Below are positions 23,319 to 33,023 of a stretch of DNA of 64,000 nt, piece after piece. How positions within the stretch are numbered: position 1 is the first letter of the stretch; each line of letters opens with the position of its first letter. Source of the stretch: Oscillospiraceae bacterium. GTDB taxonomy: Bacteria > Bacillota > Clostridia > Oscillospirales > Ruminococcaceae. The position numbers and the translations under genes are program-made. The stretch is from positions 1 to 64,000 of the forward strand of contig JAFXGY010000018.1 of the NCBI GenBank assembly GCA_017536625.1. The letters are read 5' to 3'. The notes under the pieces are model-generated. The model searched no databases. It was not told the DNA's origin and saw nothing but the letters and a program-made list of their open reading frames with translations.

Positions 23319-26300
23319 TCAAAGCTGCTTTTTTGCGCCCGAATTCTTTATGAGTTTTTTCTTCCCGAAGTTTTCGCATTCTTTTGCAAAAAGCAATGCT
23401 GATTTTTCAAAAACGATTATAACCGCGCCGGTTTCGGGATTATGCTCGTCCTCCGTTCTTTCGGTATAAACATATTCAAATTCACAAATTCCGCAGACGG
23501 AACATTTTCTGCTTCTTCTTGTTCCTTCGGTTACCCAATCGCTCCATTCATGTTTATGCTGGGGGTTCTGTTCGGGTTTTGCTTCCTCTTCGCCCTCATC
23601 GGTAATAATTCCGATGGGTTTGGGCATGAATTTCTGAATGCTCTGGTTGCTTCCTTCACCGGTGGTGATGAGGATTCTTGCGGTCTGTTCTTCATTCATA
23701 TAGGTATCTTCAAGCAGGCACACAAAGGTTCTTTCCTCATCCGGAAGGACTTTTTCGTCGAATTTAAAAGAATATTCCTTTGCTTCGTCTTCAACACCGA
23801 AAATGCTGTTGCGGAAATCGATAACGGGGCTTCCTTCTGCATTGCCGATATTTTTTACCGTTACTTTAACATTATCGTTTTTCGTACCGGGAACGGCGGT
23901 CTGCCATGTATCGGCTATTACGAAACAGGCACCGTATTTTACAGTGAATATGGAAGTTGCGTAATATTTTTCCTGTGCTCCATTTCCGTTCACCTTAACT
24001 TCAAGGTTTGTATCCGCCGAAAGATTTTCCGGAGCTTTTACCTTAATGTCAAATTCTTTTTCGGAACCGGGCATTATGATATCGCTGAATTCAAGGGTTT
24101 CTGTACCGAATCCGCTTACGGTGATTTTTCCGCCTTCAAGCGCTTTGAATCCGTTATTGAATACTTTTACGGAAAGGGTGAATTCTTCTCCGGGCATAGG
24201 ATATCTTTCGCCGCGGATTCCTGTAATTTCAAGGTCGGGTTCGTTCACCGTTCCAAGAGCCTTTATATCGGCGGAAGTTGCGGTGGAACGAAGTTCGCTG
24301 TTGAGTTTTGTGAAGGCAAGAAGGAATTCCCCAGCCTGTTCGTCGGTGCAAAGGCTGTCAAGTTTTGTGATAACTCCGTCTTCATCGGTAAGAGCAACGG
24401 GATTTCCCACTGCCCAAAGCTGATAAACATCTTCGTTTCCGGAAAGACCGATATCAATTCCGCTGAGGCGGAAGGCTTCTGCATTGCTGATTTTTTTAAC
24501 CGCCACACCGTAAATTTCATCGGTGGGGATTTTATCGGAATAATCAAGTTCATCGGAAATCCAGCTGAGAAGGATCGTTCCGTCATCAGCCATGGAAACG
24601 GAAAATTCTTTTCCGGGGTCAAGGGTTCCGTCGGAAGCAATTTCAGCTTCATAAACTTCGTTTTCGGAAGCTTTTCTGAAGGTTCCGTCGCTTTCCTTGA
24701 TTACAAGGGCATGTTCGGTTTTTGGGCCGCCGGCGTTTTCGACAAAGTTTTCGAGATAAACGATTTTTCCGTTCTGGTTCCAGAAGAGGTAAACATCCTC
24801 ATCGTTTCCAACGATTTTCGGATTTTCTGCGTTATCCGAAGTTCCGGATACGGGAACGATATATTCGCTTTCAATTTCCCCGTTGCCGTCAAACATATAA
24901 GTACGCAGATAAAGCTGTCTGTCTTCGTTATCCGGATTCCAGCTTCTGTTTGCGGAATCATAGGAAGCGATTATTCCGTTTCTGTCGATGACTATTGCTT
25001 CACCGAAAATTCCGTCATGGACGAAAGGTTCAACATCAATGATGCGGTACTGCTGCCCTTCGTGATTTTCGACACGGACGGGAAGAGATTCCCAGTTCTG
25101 AACATCGTTCACGTCAACTTTCGCTCTTGCGATGGTTCTTTCGATGGAAAGAATATCGCTGAGCCCGAGTTCTTCTTTTTCCGGAATTGCGTTTCTCTGG
25201 TAATATACATAAACATTGTCGCCGTCCTGAACAGCATCAATAGCACCGCAGGCAACGGTGGAATTTTCCGCAACGGTAAAGGTTTCGCTTATGAATTCAC
25301 CGGTTTCTTTATCCATAAAACGTCCTTTAAGGTTCATTGCCGCCATAAGCTTTGCAACCTGCGCCGCGGTTACGTTGTTGATGTCGATATCCATTTCGGA
25401 AATCAGTTTTTCAAAGTCGGCTTCGGACCAGGTTACAAGAATTCTGTCTTCAAGTTCGAAAATGCTTATATCGTACTGAAGGCTGCTTCCTCCTGCGAAG
25501 ATATTGCTGCTGATGAAATTTTCGGGCTGCCAGGTTTTTCCGCCGTCTTCGCTGATGGCATATACCGCGCTCAGATAGTTAAGGGTATCTTCGCCGTTGT
25601 CTTTAAGATAGAAAGCCGCTATATTTCCGTTTTCAAGCCCAAGAAGCTGGATATCGGTGTTTTTGAAGTCGTCTTCGGAAATGGTGCTGTTGTTTGTGGA
25701 AGCAGCGCGAAGTCCGCTTCCTCTTCTCATAATCGAGAAAGTGACGTTGTTGAATTCTTCTTCAATATCCGGAATATCCGATTCGGTAAGAATTCTTTCC
25801 CCGGTGCGGAAGGAAGAATTAACAAGGTTTTGCTGCTGCTGAACCGTTACAAGGTCATCAACAAGATCCAAATTGCCGTATTTGAGTTCCACGCCAACAA
25901 ATTCAAATGCCCCGCTGAATATAACGGCATCAACGCCGCCATGAATCGCAAATCCGAATTTTCCGCCCACGTCAAGCTTTGGTGTGAACTGGAACATTAT
26001 CGGAATATTAATCGACATATCCATAAAAAGGCTTATGAAGTTGTTATAGCCCACTCCGGCTTTTCCCGTTATGTTAAGCTTCGGGAAAGAGAGCATTGTT
26101 TCTACGGATTCATAAATTTCGTTTTCGAGTTCGGTATCGCTTCCGAGAACAAGTCTGGTAAGGTCCTGCGCCGTATCTATTTTATCGTTTTTCATCTTGA
26201 GCGCAAGCTGGAACGCGCCTTCAACGCCGATGGAAAAGCTTACATAAAGCGGAATTCCATAAACGGAAAAAGGAATGTTGATAAAGAAATAGGCATCAAG

Positions 26301-29300
26301 ACCAAGCATCATTTCGTAACCGACTATGAATGTTTTATTCTCGTTTCCGGGCTGATCGCCGGTATCGAGAATATATTTGAACATAAATGCCGGTGCGAAC
26401 TGAAGATCGTATTTTTTCTCTTTTTTCTGGTCTCCGTTGTTGTTTCCGCCGTTGTTATTGCCACCGCCGGTATTGTTTCCTCCACCGGTGTTATTGCCTC
26501 CGCCGTTGTTGTTATCTCCTCCGGTATTATTGCCACCGCCGTTGTTATTATCTCCGCCGGTGTTATTATCTCCGCCAGTGTTGTTATCTCCGCCGGATGT
26601 TGTGGTTACGCCTGCCTGAGAGTTTCCTGCAGGAGCAAGGCTGCCTGTAAGAGAATTTTCATAAGCTTTGTCGCTGGCTTTTTTCGCTGCTTTATATTTA
26701 TCTCCGATGGAGCCGGTGGCATAAACGCTGTCGAAGGAATATCCGCAGATAAGGTAAGTAACGCCTGTATCCGGGTCGCTTCTTGTTACAAAATATCCGC
26801 CGGTTTTGCTGGAAAGGCTTACGTCGGTGTTGCCAATGAAAGGAATATGCAGGGATTTTATATCCACGCTCGGCACATTATCAACTCCGCCGGCTTCCGG
26901 TACGTCATACATCACGGGGATAGTTGTATCAACAAGGGGGTTGATAAAGGAATAACCCGAATCCACAAGGCCCGAATCCGGTTCGAGGGTTTCGGTTTTT
27001 ATGAATTTTCCGTTTTGGTCAAAACTGTTTACTTTTTTCTCGAAAAAGATTTTCACATAAAGTCTTGTGTAATCCAAATCTTCGCTTACGGGGATTTTTA
27101 TATCCCATAAAGTATGCTCGCCATTGGTTCTTGAAGGATTTTCGAGCTTTACTGTCTTTTTAATCGCTTCCGCGGCCTTTTCACCTTCCGCATCGGAAGC
27201 ATAGAAATAAAATTCAACGGCAGTGGGTTTGCAGTCAACGCTCGGGGTATGAACATCAAGGGTGATATCTATGTTCTGGTTTGCGGTAAGAATTACCATA
27301 TTGCTGTTGAAATTTCCGTTTATGCCCACGGAAATATCATAAGGATAGCTGTTCCCGGTGGCGAACTGCGGAAGCTCGATATTATATGTATTTTTGTTCC
27401 CAAGGGTTATTTCCGCATAGCCTACGCCGTTATTATAAGGAACGGCAACGGTATATTTTCCGCCGGAAACGCCTTTGAATCCGCTGATAACGTATTTTCC
27501 GTTTTCATCGGATACTGCTGAATAGTATTCGTGAAGAACGTCATTGCCTTCCGAATCCTTGGTTGTATAGGTATCGCCGGTTATGGAAACCGAAGTGTTA
27601 TCAAGATATACCGGGGTTGAAAGATTGGATTCAAGATTTACGTAATTATAATAAACGGTTCCGGAAATATCGGTTTCTATTATGCTGAGCTCCTCAGCAG
27701 GAACAAAATCGACGATTATGTTGTTGTGTTCCGAAATTCCGTCAAGCTGATAATAAAAGATATCGCCGAAGAAGGTTTCATATCCGGCTGTCCATTTTGT
27801 TACATAGCCATCGTCTGCATCGGCAACCAAAGTTACAAAATCGTTTACGGAATAGGCGTTTTTATCAATATAAAGCCCTTCTTTTCCGTTAAACTCTCCG
27901 TTTTTCGGGGTTCTTGTTCCGTCTTCCGCAACGGAAACGGAAGCATCGCCATATTTTACATAAAGGCTTGTTGCGTTTGCGTTATATGTCGGTTCAAAAA
28001 TATGCTTTGTTGTTTTTGCATCAAGTTTTATTTTTACAATTCCTTCATCTGCCCAGGTTGTGGTGCGGGTGCGGATAACATTCGAGGTATCGGTAAAAGT
28101 TTCCTGATAAACTCCCGCAAGAATTCTTTCGGAAGAAGGTTCTTCTTTGAACACTGCGTAATCTCCGCGATAGAGTTTTCCGTCGGTGTTCTGAAGAACA
28201 AGGTTCCCTTCGCCCTGAATAATTTCGTAATCGGTTTCTATTTTTTCAAAAACAGGAACAACGGTAAATACATAATCGGATACTCCGTCGTTTCCGACAT
28301 CGCCGCGCCAGCAATAATCTTTTTCATAAGCTTTAAGGAAGTTTTTATCGAAGGTGATTGTATTGCCGGAAAGATAAATAACCTCGCTTTCCGCCTTCGT
28401 TTTTTCGTTATGGAGCTTATATCCCACAAGTTTTACCGGGAATTCATTATCTTTTTCATAAACAATGCTTACGTTCACGGTTTTTGTGTTGTTGATATAA
28501 ACGGTGGAAATGGTCGTGTAACCATCAAAGGAAGGAACATAACCGGATTCTCCGTGAACGTCATCGCCATAGAACTTAACGGGTTTTACAAGTTTAGGGT
28601 CGATATTGAACACATAAGGTCTTTTGTTGAATTTGAATCCGTTAGGAACAAAAAGGCCCGTGCCGCCGCCTTTATCCTGAGGGTCAACGTTTCCGTAATA
28701 AACGTATTTTGTTCCCTGGAAGTTATCCGGAAGACCGACGGAAATATCATAAGTTCCGCTTTTCTCAATGCGCGTGGTCGTTCTTGCTGTATCCTGAACG
28801 CCGATGAGGAAATCCGCATTATAATCAACGCCTTCATATTTTCCGCGGCTTTCTACGGAAGCAATTCCGGTGAAATCATAGCTGCTGACAGAATCTATAA
28901 AGTTATATCCGTTATGAAAATGGCTGCCGGTTCCGCTGGTGTAAACTTCGTGGTGGTTGTTTCCGTCCTCAAAAAAAGTTACGCCGCCTTTGCTGGTTTT
29001 TCCGCCCTTTTTAAAAAGGTTTTCGGAAGTTGAACCCATGACAACGATTTCGGTTTCGCTTTCATAGCTTCCGTTTTTGGCCCAATCCGGGAAGTAATCC
29101 GCGGAGGCTTTGATTTCATTCGGAATGGTTGCATAAGCTTCGGGAACCGCATCAAGAACCGGATCAGCGCCTTCAACCGCTTTTGTTTCTGTGGAATTGG
29201 AATACGCAACGGTTACGGTTCTTTCATCAAGAAGTTCTCCTTCGGTATCGCGGAGGTTATAATTCCCCGCAATTCCGATTTCGGAAGTCTGTTCCTTCTG

Positions 29301-30311
29301 CCATGGAGCAAAGTTTATGTATCCGAGCGGTTCATCGCCGAGATAAAGGACAGAAAGGGTGCTTTCCGCAAGGTTTCCTTCGCGCTTTACGCTGATTTGC
29401 GCCGTTCCGGTTTCCGGATTGATATAAACGGTATCATCACATCCGAAAGAAACAGTTACAAAAGGTTCTTCCTCGTTGTCAGAAATTCCGAAAACCTGCT
29501 GGGCGGTTTCAACCGCTTCGCCGTTTTCGTCAATTACTGCGAAAATAAAGGTTTCGTCATATTCGCTTTCCTCGTCGTCGATAATTTCGACTTCAAAAAC
29601 AACTGAGGTTTCGCCTTCGGCAAAAGTTACCGGAATTTCCGCAGCTTTTACGCCAAGGTCATCGAACATTTTAAGCATATCCGCCGCACTTACGTCTTCA
29701 TAAGCGGCACCGCTTTGCTGTGCGTTTGCATAACCATAGGCAACGTTTGCGTCGGTTTCCAATGCGTTTGCTTCTTCGCCGTAATCGCGGAAAGAATCAT
29801 AGATGCTTGCGGAACCTTCGATTTTTTCGGCTTTTTCGCCGTTTAAATAAATGCGGTAGTCTTTATCATAATTCGCGCTGTTATCATAAACAAGAATCTT
29901 TACGGAAGTTTCTTTTTCCGCGTTTTCTCTTACAAAGGTGATTCCGTTAATTCCGGAAGTTTCGTCAAAAAGATTTCCGCCGGCGGAAAAATAATATACG
30001 TTTTCGGAATAGATCACATCCGCTTCGCATTTTTCACAGTGGAAAGTGCATTCTGCGCCTTCAAAAGCGGGAACGTATCCGCAGCTTTCGTCGTGCTCAT
30101 GGGCGCAGACTTCTCCGCATTCTTCCGAGCACGCATGAGCACATGGAACTTCCTCAGCCGCTTCGGCATATCCGCATTCCTCCGTATGGAACGGGTGATG
30201 GGTGCAGCCAAGGTTTTCGATTTCCTCCGCTATTGCGGTTACCGGCAGCATGGTCACAACCATGAGCACCGCAAGAAAGAGTGAAATCGCTTTCTTAAAA
30301 ATCTTTGTCAT
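23319..30311 (-). CDS. Giant multidomain secreted surface protein
   Basis: 2330 residues. Signal peptide about 1-29. Residues 36-95 form a Cys/His-rich segment with CGY-type repeats seen in Firmicutes surface proteins. Then Calx-beta-like units (about 115-380), long beta-rich regions, a carboxypeptidase-regulatory-like beta sandwich (about 880-985), a Gly/Asn linker (about 1240-1290), a beta-rich domain rich in hydrophobic strands (about 1300-1460), a BNR/Asp-box (SEDGGKTW near 1590), two CARDB-like domains (about 2025-2240), a Cys pair (CSVCGIC) and near 2294 NPETGA followed by a weak hydrophobic and Lys-rich end. Probably cell-surface, adhesion or glycan binding. Start after GGAGG. Functional detail unknown. 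Confidence 0.85.
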   Translation of the reverse strand: MTKIFKKAISLFLAVLMVVTMLPVTAIAEEIENLGCTHHPFHTEECGYAEAAEEVPCAHACSEECGEVCAHEHDESCGYVPAFEGAECTFHCEKCEADVIYSENVYYFSAGGNLFDETSGINGITFVRENAEKETSVKILVYDNSANYDKDYRIYLNGEKAEKIEGSASIYDSFRDYGEEANALETDANVAYGYANAQQSGAAYEDVSAADMLKMFDDLGVKAAEIPVTFAEGETSVVFEVEIIDDEESEYDETFIFAVIDENGEAVETAQQVFGISDNEEEPFVTVSFGCDDTVYINPETGTAQISVKREGNLAESTLSVLYLGDEPLGYINFAPWQKEQTSEIGIAGNYNLRDTEGELLDERTVTVAYSNSTETKAVEGADPVLDAVPEAYATIPNEIKASADYFPDWAKNGSYESETEIVVMGSTSENLFKKGGKTSKGGVTFFEDGNNHHEVYTSGTGSHFHNGYNFIDSVSSYDFTGIASVESRGKYEGVDYNADFLIGVQDTARTTTRIEKSGTYDISVGLPDNFQGTKYVYYGNVDPQDKGGGTGLFVPNGFKFNKRPYVFNIDPKLVKPVKFYGDDVHGESGYVPSFDGYTTISTVYINNTKTVNVSIVYEKDNEFPVKLVGYKLHNEKTKAESEVIYLSGNTITFDKNFLKAYEKDYCWRGDVGNDGVSDYVFTVVPVFEKIETDYEIIQGEGNLVLQNTDGKLYRGDYAVFKEEPSSERILAGVYQETFTDTSNVIRTRTTTWADEGIVKIKLDAKTTKHIFEPTYNANATSLYVKYGDASVSVAEDGTRTPKNGEFNGKEGLYIDKNAYSVNDFVTLVADADDGYVTKWTAGYETFFGDIFYYQLDGISEHNNIIVDFVPAEELSIIETDISGTVYYNYVNLESNLSTPVYLDNTSVSITGDTYTTKDSEGNDVLHEYYSAVSDENGKYVISGFKGVSGGKYTVAVPYNNGVGYAEITLGNKNTYNIELPQFATGNSYPYDISVGINGNFNSNMVILTANQNIDITLDVHTPSVDCKPTAVEFYFYASDAEGEKAAEAIKKTVKLENPSRTNGEHTLWDIKIPVSEDLDYTRLYVKIFFEKKVNSFDQNGKFIKTETLEPDSGLVDSGYSFINPLVDTTIPVMYDVPEAGGVDNVPSVDIKSLHIPFIGNTDVSLSSKTGGYFVTRSDPDTGVTYLICGYSFDSVYATGSIGDKYKAAKKASDKAYENSLTGSLAPAGNSQAGVTTTSGGDNNTGGDNNTGGDNNNGGGNNTGGDNNNGGGNNTGGGNNTGGGNNNGGNNNGDQKKEKKYDLQFAPAFMFKYILDTGDQPGNENKTFIVGYEMMLGLDAYFFINIPFSVYGIPLYVSFSIGVEGAFQLALKMKNDKIDTAQDLTRLVLGSDTELENEIYESVETMLSFPKLNITGKAGVGYNNFISLFMDMSINIPIMFQFTPKLDVGGKFGFAIHGGVDAVIFSGAFEFVGVELKYGNLDLVDDLVTVQQQQNLVNSSFRTGERILTESDIPDIEEEFNNVTFSIMRRGSGLRAASTNNSTISEDDFKNTDIQLLGLENGNIAAFYLKDNGEDTLNYLSAVYAISEDGGKTWQPENFISSNIFAGGSSLQYDISIFELEDRILVTWSEADFEKLISEMDIDINNVTAAQVAKLMAAMNLKGRFMDKETGEFISETFTVAENSTVACGAIDAVQDGDNVYVYYQRNAIPEKEELGLSDILSIERTIARAKVDVNDVQNWESLPVRVENHEGQQYRIIDVEPFVHDGIFGEAIVIDRNGIIASYDSANRSWNPDNEDRQLYLRTYMFDGNGEIESEYIVPVSGTSDNAENPKIVGNDEDVYLFWNQNGKIVYLENFVENAGGPKTEHALVIKESDGTFRKASENEVYEAEIASDGTLDPGKEFSVSMADDGTILLSWISDELDYSDKIPTDEIYGVAVKKISNAEAFRLSGIDIGLSGNEDVYQLWAVGNPVALTDEDGVITKLDSLCTDEQAGEFLLAFTKLNSELRSTATSADIKALGTVNEPDLEITGIRGERYPMPGEEFTLSVKVFNNGFKALEGGKITVSGFGTETLEFSDIIMPGSEKEFDIKVKAPENLSADTNLEVKVNGNGAQEKYYATSIFTVKYGACFVIADTWQTAVPGTKNDNVKVTVKNIGNAEGSPVIDFRNSIFGVEDEAKEYSFKFDEKVLPDEERTFVCLLEDTYMNEEQTARILITTGEGSNQSIQKFMPKPIGIITDEGEEEAKPEQNPQHKHEWSDWVTEGTRRSRKCSVCGICEFEYVYTERTEDEHNPETGAVIIVFEKSALLFAKECENFGKKKLIKNSGAKKQL
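26437..26600. repeat. In-frame tandem repeats encoding a Gly/Asn linker
   Basis: Short imperfect units of 9 and 12 bases (GTTATTATCTCCGCCGGT type) encode GGDNNT/GGGNNT repeats inside the giant surface protein. Such arrays are prone to length variation. Confidence 0.85.
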
Positions 30312-30381
30312 TTTCTTTCCTCCGTTTTCAAAAAAATCACATACATCAGGATTTTTTTACTAAATTTCAATTTATTTTCAA

Positions 30382-32466
30382 TCAGGGTTCGACTATGTTG
30401 AAGAATCCCGTCGCCGGATCGGAAAGTTCATTAAAATTTTCCACGATATAGGAAAGTTTTTCAATATCGCCTTCAATTTTTGCAACTTTTTTGAACTCTT
30501 CAAAATTCCCCTGAATGAGATAAAGCAAAGCAAGCTTCGGGCAGGTTACGGAAACATCCGCTTCTTCCGAATGAATTCCTTTTTCCGTAAGGAGAACGCC
30601 GTTTCTGAAATTGAGTATATACTGTTCCCCAAGGTCAAAAACAGTCAAGTTTACAATTATGTTTTCATCCTGTACGGCGTATTTGTTGAGCACGATTCCC
30701 ATATATCCGAATATCATTTCCGGAGTCATCTCGCGGAGCATTGCACCGCCCTTTGCCTGGGTTACTTTTCCCGAAAGGTTTCCTTCGCGGAGTTCTTTTG
30801 CCGCGGAAAGGTAAGCGCTTCGCCATGTTCCGGATTCGGACTGATATCCAAGCTGTTCAAGGGCATCCGCGCAGAGGAATCTTGCCGCTTCGTTTTCCGG
30901 GTCCGCAAAAACAAGAACGTTTGTTATTTCCGCGACCCAGCGGTATTCACCTTTATCAAAATCCGCTTTTGCAAGGCGGAGAACTTCATCCGTATCGCCG
31001 AGATATTCCACCCATTTTTTTGCGCTTTCGGTGGGTTCAAGTGGATCAAGGTGAACCGGGTTTGCGTCATACCAACCCATATATTTTTGATAAACCGCCT
31101 GTGCGTTATGTTTAAGGGTTCCGTAATATTGACGGGTGTACCAGACTTTTTCGAGTTCTTCCGGAAGTTTTATCATATTCGAAATTTCATCGGCGGTATA
31201 TCCTTTGTTGATATATGTAAGGGTCTGGTCATTGATGAACTGATAAACCGAAGCGCTGTCAACAAGATATTTGTTTACGGTTTCGTTTCCCCAATGGGGC
31301 CAGTTGTGGGACTGGAAAACAACTTCGGCTTCTGCGCCGTATCTTGTTTTTGCTTCCATAATATATTTTGCCCAGGCCGCGCCGTCACGAATCTGGGCAC
31401 CGCGGAGAGTATAGAGATTATGGAGCGTTCCGGTGCAGTTTTCCGCAACCCAAAGGGCTTTGAACTGCGGGAACCAGGTGTTCATCTCCGCCGGAGCTTC
31501 TGTTCCGGGGGTAAGCTGGAATTCCATTTCAATTCCGTCGATTACGATTTTTTCTCCGGTTTCTTTTATTTCATAAGTGGGAGCAACGAAAGAACCCGTG
31601 CCGACGGACTGTCCCATTCCGATTCCGAGAGCCATTTTTCCGGTTTCGCTTTGGTCAAGCACCACGCCATACTGATAGTTCGCCCTTCTGCTCATGGCTT
31701 TTCCGGCATAGATGTTTTCGGCAACGGCGTGTTCGGCAAAGCCTTCCGGAACAATTACCGGGATTTTTCCGCTTGCAAGCTGTTCTTCGATGGAAAGACT
31801 TGCATCCGCCGCCTCTTCTTTTGACATAACTCCTTCGATTCCGCCGTAATGGTCAACATGCGGATGAGAGATTATAACCGCTTTAACCGGTCTTTCGCCA
31901 AGGTTTTCGCTTATAAGCTGCATTGCGGCGGTTGAACATTCTATGGTCATAAGAGGGTCGAAAAGAATCCAGCCTGTTTTGCCCTCTATAACGGTAAGGT
32001 TTGCCATATCATATCCGCGGACCTGATAGATTCCGTCAACTACTTCAAAAAGTCCGTAAACATGGTTGTTTTTTGTGTTTTCCCAAAGGCTTGGGTTGAC
32101 GGTATCGGGAGCTTTTTCATAATCATCAATAAAAGAATAAGCTTCCTGGCTCCATACTACGTTGCCTTCCGAATCTTTAAGTTCAAGAACTTCCGGAGCG
32201 GCTATAAGACCTTTTGTGGCGTTTTCATATTCGGAAGAATCCTCGAAATCGAGAAGAGAATAGAAAGCTGAATTTACTTTAACCGTTTCTTCGGTTGCGC
32301 CCTTTGCTTCCCCATTGAGCCCGAGTTCTTCAAGAATACTCTCTTTCGTATTTACCTCTTCCGGAAGATTCTGTTCTTCCTGCGGTTTTTCCGCTGCGCA
32401 GGCGGCAAAAGAAAGAATTATTGAAACCGAAAGAATTGCCGAAACTGTTTTTTTGAAAAAAGTCAT
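30382..32466 (-). CDS. Alkylsulfatase (MBL-fold), lipoprotein form
   Basis: 694 residues. Lipobox FAAC (Cys23), so it is predicted to be anchored outside the membrane. Metallo-beta-lactamase domain with the di-zinc motif HPHVDHYGG near residue 200 and family segments VWENT-like NNHVYGLFEV, GYDMANLTV, FQSHNWPHWG. A helical dimerisation domain follows and a C-terminal SCP2-like domain, the full SdsA1/BDS1 layout. Predicted to cleave primary alkyl sulfates to alcohol and sulfate. ATG at 32466 chosen because AAGGAGGGG lies at the right distance; the ATG at 32472 is too close. Confidence 0.9.
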   Translation of the reverse strand: MTFFKKTVSAILSVSIILSFAACAAEKPQEEQNLPEEVNTKESILEELGLNGEAKGATEETVKVNSAFYSLLDFEDSSEYENATKGLIAAPEVLELKDSEGNVVWSQEAYSFIDDYEKAPDTVNPSLWENTKNNHVYGLFEVVDGIYQVRGYDMANLTVIEGKTGWILFDPLMTIECSTAAMQLISENLGERPVKAVIISHPHVDHYGGIEGVMSKEEAADASLSIEEQLASGKIPVIVPEGFAEHAVAENIYAGKAMSRRANYQYGVVLDQSETGKMALGIGMGQSVGTGSFVAPTYEIKETGEKIVIDGIEMEFQLTPGTEAPAEMNTWFPQFKALWVAENCTGTLHNLYTLRGAQIRDGAAWAKYIMEAKTRYGAEAEVVFQSHNWPHWGNETVNKYLVDSASVYQFINDQTLTYINKGYTADEISNMIKLPEELEKVWYTRQYYGTLKHNAQAVYQKYMGWYDANPVHLDPLEPTESAKKWVEYLGDTDEVLRLAKADFDKGEYRWVAEITNVLVFADPENEAARFLCADALEQLGYQSESGTWRSAYLSAAKELREGNLSGKVTQAKGGAMLREMTPEMIFGYMGIVLNKYAVQDENIIVNLTVFDLGEQYILNFRNGVLLTEKGIHSEEADVSVTCPKLALLYLIQGNFEEFKKVAKIEGDIEKLSYIVENFNELSDPATGFFNIVEP

Positions 32467-32480
32467 CTTCATACCCCTCC

Positions 32481-32846
32481 TTATTTTCCTTTTTCTGTTT
32501 TTCTGTTTGCGGGACATTCGCAGATTCCGAGAAGATGTTCGCATTGTCTGTAATATTTGCAGTTATCGCAAACGCTGTTTTCGTCAATTTTGCCTTCAAA
32601 ATGTTCACACGGAATCTGCATTGCCGTTGCAAAAGGAACTCCCTCATCGGTGAACTGGGGATTTTCTATGAAGTTCGGGTATATCTCAACCGGTTCCGCA
32701 TATTTGGCATACCGGTCTTTTTCTTCATAAAATCCGTACTTTATTTCAAAAATTTTTCCGTATATGCGAATTTCCTTAAAAAGTTCGCCTTCCCTCGGCG
32801 CATTCGTTTTTTCTTTTTCGGCATCAAGCCCAAACAAAGCCGACAA
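32481..32846 (-). CDS. Small Cys-rich protein upstream of the alkylsulfatase
   Basis: About 121 residues. C-terminal cysteines CEHF...CDNCKYYRQCEHLLGICECP look like a metal-binding cluster (zinc or Fe-S). N-terminal part is charged without a signal, so cytosolic. TTG start at 32846 follows AAAGGAGAGAAGG; an upstream TTG at 32876 falls in the terminator of the next gene. Ends 14 bases before the alkylsulfatase start, so co-transcribed. No family recognised. Confidence 0.6.
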   Translation of the reverse strand: MSALFGLDAEKEKTNAPREGELFKEIRIYGKIFEIKYGFYEEKDRYAKYAEPVEIYPNFIENPQFTDEGVPFATAMQIPCEHFEGKIDENSVCDNCKYYRQCEHLLGICECPANRKTEKGK

Positions 32847-32876
32847 AATCCTTCTCTCCTTTCTGCTCTGTATCAA

Positions 32877-32923
32877 AAAAAATCTGCCATACTTTTATTT
32901 TTAAAAAAGTATAGCAGATTTTT
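32877..32923 (-). terminator. Terminator of the two-HTH regulator gene
   Basis: AAAATCTGC-ATACTTTT ... AAAAGTAT-GCAGATTTTT stem with one mismatch, about 100 bases after the regulator stop. Confidence 0.6.
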
Positions 32924-33023
32924 AATTTTCCATGTATTACCTGAAACGTGAAAAAAAGTACAAAGTTTTTTTGGGAATCCGTTTTGTTATATAACTTTTT
33001 CGGGGCTTTCCGGATATATAAAA

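Noticed and set aside
26437..26600. Tandem repeats considered as a CRISPR array
   Set aside because: Units are 9-12 bases without unique spacers and encode an in-frame Gly/Asn linker.
23442..27110. 1222-codon open frame on the plus strand
   Set aside because: It is the exact complement of the giant surface protein gene, which has a signal peptide, a ribosome-binding site and recognisable domains; the antisense product is low-complexity Phe/Ile/Val/Gly sequence with no site.
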